The notes under the pieces: model-generated | What the model saw: the letters and a program-made list of their open reading frames with translations, nothing else | What the model was told of the DNA's origin: nothing | Databases searched by the model: none | NCBI GenBank assembly: GCA_937958735.1 | Contig: CALGNG010000380.1 | Location: 1-7,224 of the forward strand | DNA: 7,224 bases | DNA from: an uncultured Aquimarina sp. | Lineage (GTDB): Bacteria; Bacteroidota; Bacteroidia; Flavobacteriales; Flavobacteriaceae | Reading direction: 5' to 3' | Shown here: piece after piece, positions 6,516 through 7,224 of the stretch | How the letters are laid out: the number at the start of each line of letters is the position of its first letter | How positions within the stretch are numbered: position 1 is the stretch's first letter | Translations under genes and position numbers: made by a program

Positions 6516-7224
6516 CTATCTGATAAGGGAACAAATTGGTCGATTTTTCTTCTAAAATAGACATTATATTGTTTTCCATCATTAGCCACTCTATATCTTG
6601 AACCTCTAAGTTCTCTTTCTTTTTTAGCGTAATTACTACTGTTGGGATTAATCCTTTATCGTAATCCTCGTGCGTTTTAAATTCTTTGGTTAAAATTACA
6701 CTTTCAATTTTATTACCGCAAATATCATAACACAAAGCTTTAATATCTTCTCTAGTAACAATACGATCTCTAGACAACAAAGATCTTCTGTACCTAAATA
6801 ACCGCTCGTCTGTAGTAAGTTCATTTTTACCTTGAGAGGTAGGTGTTACCAAAAAGCTTTTGTCCGAATCGATATCGGATCCTTTATATACCTCTAATTT
6901 TGTGTTGGCTTTTATTAAATTACCCCATTTTCCTATGGTAGACCAAAAATCAATAAAAATAGATTCGTTTTTTACAAAACGTTTTAAGGACAAATAATGT
7001 ACCTGTTCTGTTTCAACATCCATCGCTGTAACACGCTCCTCTAATGCCGAAATATTTTGATTTAGTTGCTGGATATTAGTTCGTATACTATCGTTCCCTA
7101 ATATGGTAAAAGCAGAACTTTCATTTTTTAATAATTCTAATAAGTGAATTAAATAATCTTTCGCTTTTTTAGAGTCTAAGCGTCCTATGTTTTCATCTCT
7201 TAAAGTATAGGTGCCTTTTTCATT
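6502..7224 (-). CDS. tssF: TssF-like T6SS baseplate subunit, C-terminal part (5'-partial)
   Basis: Likely C-terminal 240 residues of TssF, the large baseplate wedge protein that acts with TssG and TssK. The frame is open without a stop to the window edge at 7224, so the ATG at 7023 is internal; the full family protein is near 600 residues. The part before that ATG contains YTLRDENIGRLDSKKAKDY and LLELLKNESSAF, followed by LNQNISALEERV, which fits the Bacteroidetes TssF pattern of an R-x-D element, a helix ending in ES-x-x-F and a coiled segment. The next part carries FRYRRSLLSRDRIVTREDI, leading to KALCYDICGNKIESV; this is the RIVT-x-ED motif shared by TssF and gpJ-like phage baseplate proteins. 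It is the first gene of this block inside the window and ends 20 bases before the PKD gene. Recognition is from memory of motifs, so another gpJ-like baseplate protein cannot be fully excluded. Confidence 0.8.
   Translation of the reverse strand, partial: NEKGTYTLRDENIGRLDSKKAKDYLIHLLELLKNESSAFTILGNDSIRTNIQQLNQNISALEERVTAMDVETEQVHYLSLKRFVKNESIFIDFWSTIGKWGNLIKANTKLEVYKGSDIDSDKSFLVTPTSQGKNELTTDERLFRYRRSLLSRDRIVTREDIKALCYDICGNKIESVILTKEFKTHEDYDKGLIPTVVITLKKKENLEVQDIEWLMMENNIMSILEEKSTNLFPYQIELTN

Noticed and set aside
1..7224. CRISPR arrays, tRNA or rRNA genes, insertion sequences, toxin or immunity genes
   Set aside because: No repeat-spacer pattern, cloverleaf, transposase motif or effector-like gene was found; apart from the spacer at 3538-3753 the window is filled by T6SS structural genes.

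Overview
The window is part of a type VI secretion system (T6SS) locus of the Bacteroidetes-specific subtype (T6SS-iii). The DNA is AT-rich. The starts lack clear Shine-Dalgarno sequences, and all seven genes stop with TAA or TAG and none with TGA. The sheath and membrane-complex proteins are the Bacteroidetes versions, not the proteobacterial ones. Together these point to a low-GC member of the Bacteroidetes, most likely the Flavobacteriia. Species cannot be judged from this window.

Layout: two gene blocks converge on a central terminator. The left block, on the + strand, is tssH (ClpV-type sheath-recycling AAA+ ATPase, 5' end outside the window), tssB (small sheath subunit) and tssC (large sheath subunit). 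It ends in a strong symmetric hairpin at 3553-3589. A gene-free stretch of about 160 bases follows. The right block, on the - strand, reads right to left: a TssF-like baseplate gene (5' end outside the window), a single-pass membrane protein with two PKD domains (probable TssP), tssK (baseplate-to-membrane connector) and tssO (single-pass membrane protein with coiled coils). Gaps in this block are 20, 2 and 32 bases, as expected of one transcript.

How the genes work together: TssB and TssC polymerise into the contractile sheath around the inner tube, and TssH disassembles the contracted sheath. TssF and TssK belong to the cytoplasmic baseplate. TssO and TssP are inner-membrane parts of the trans-envelope complex that replaces the TssJLM complex of Proteobacteria. 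Core parts not seen here (Hcp/TssD, TssE, TssG, VgrG/TssI, TssN, TssQ, TssR, effectors and immunity proteins) would have to be encoded outside the window.

The machine as a whole is a known class. The points most worth a second look are the degenerate first ATPase domain of TssH, the apparently missing C-terminal domain of TssK, the uncharacterised cysteine-containing C-terminal region of the PKD protein, and a candidate ClpV-binding helix in TssC. Both edge genes are longer than a start-codon-based ORF call would suggest.
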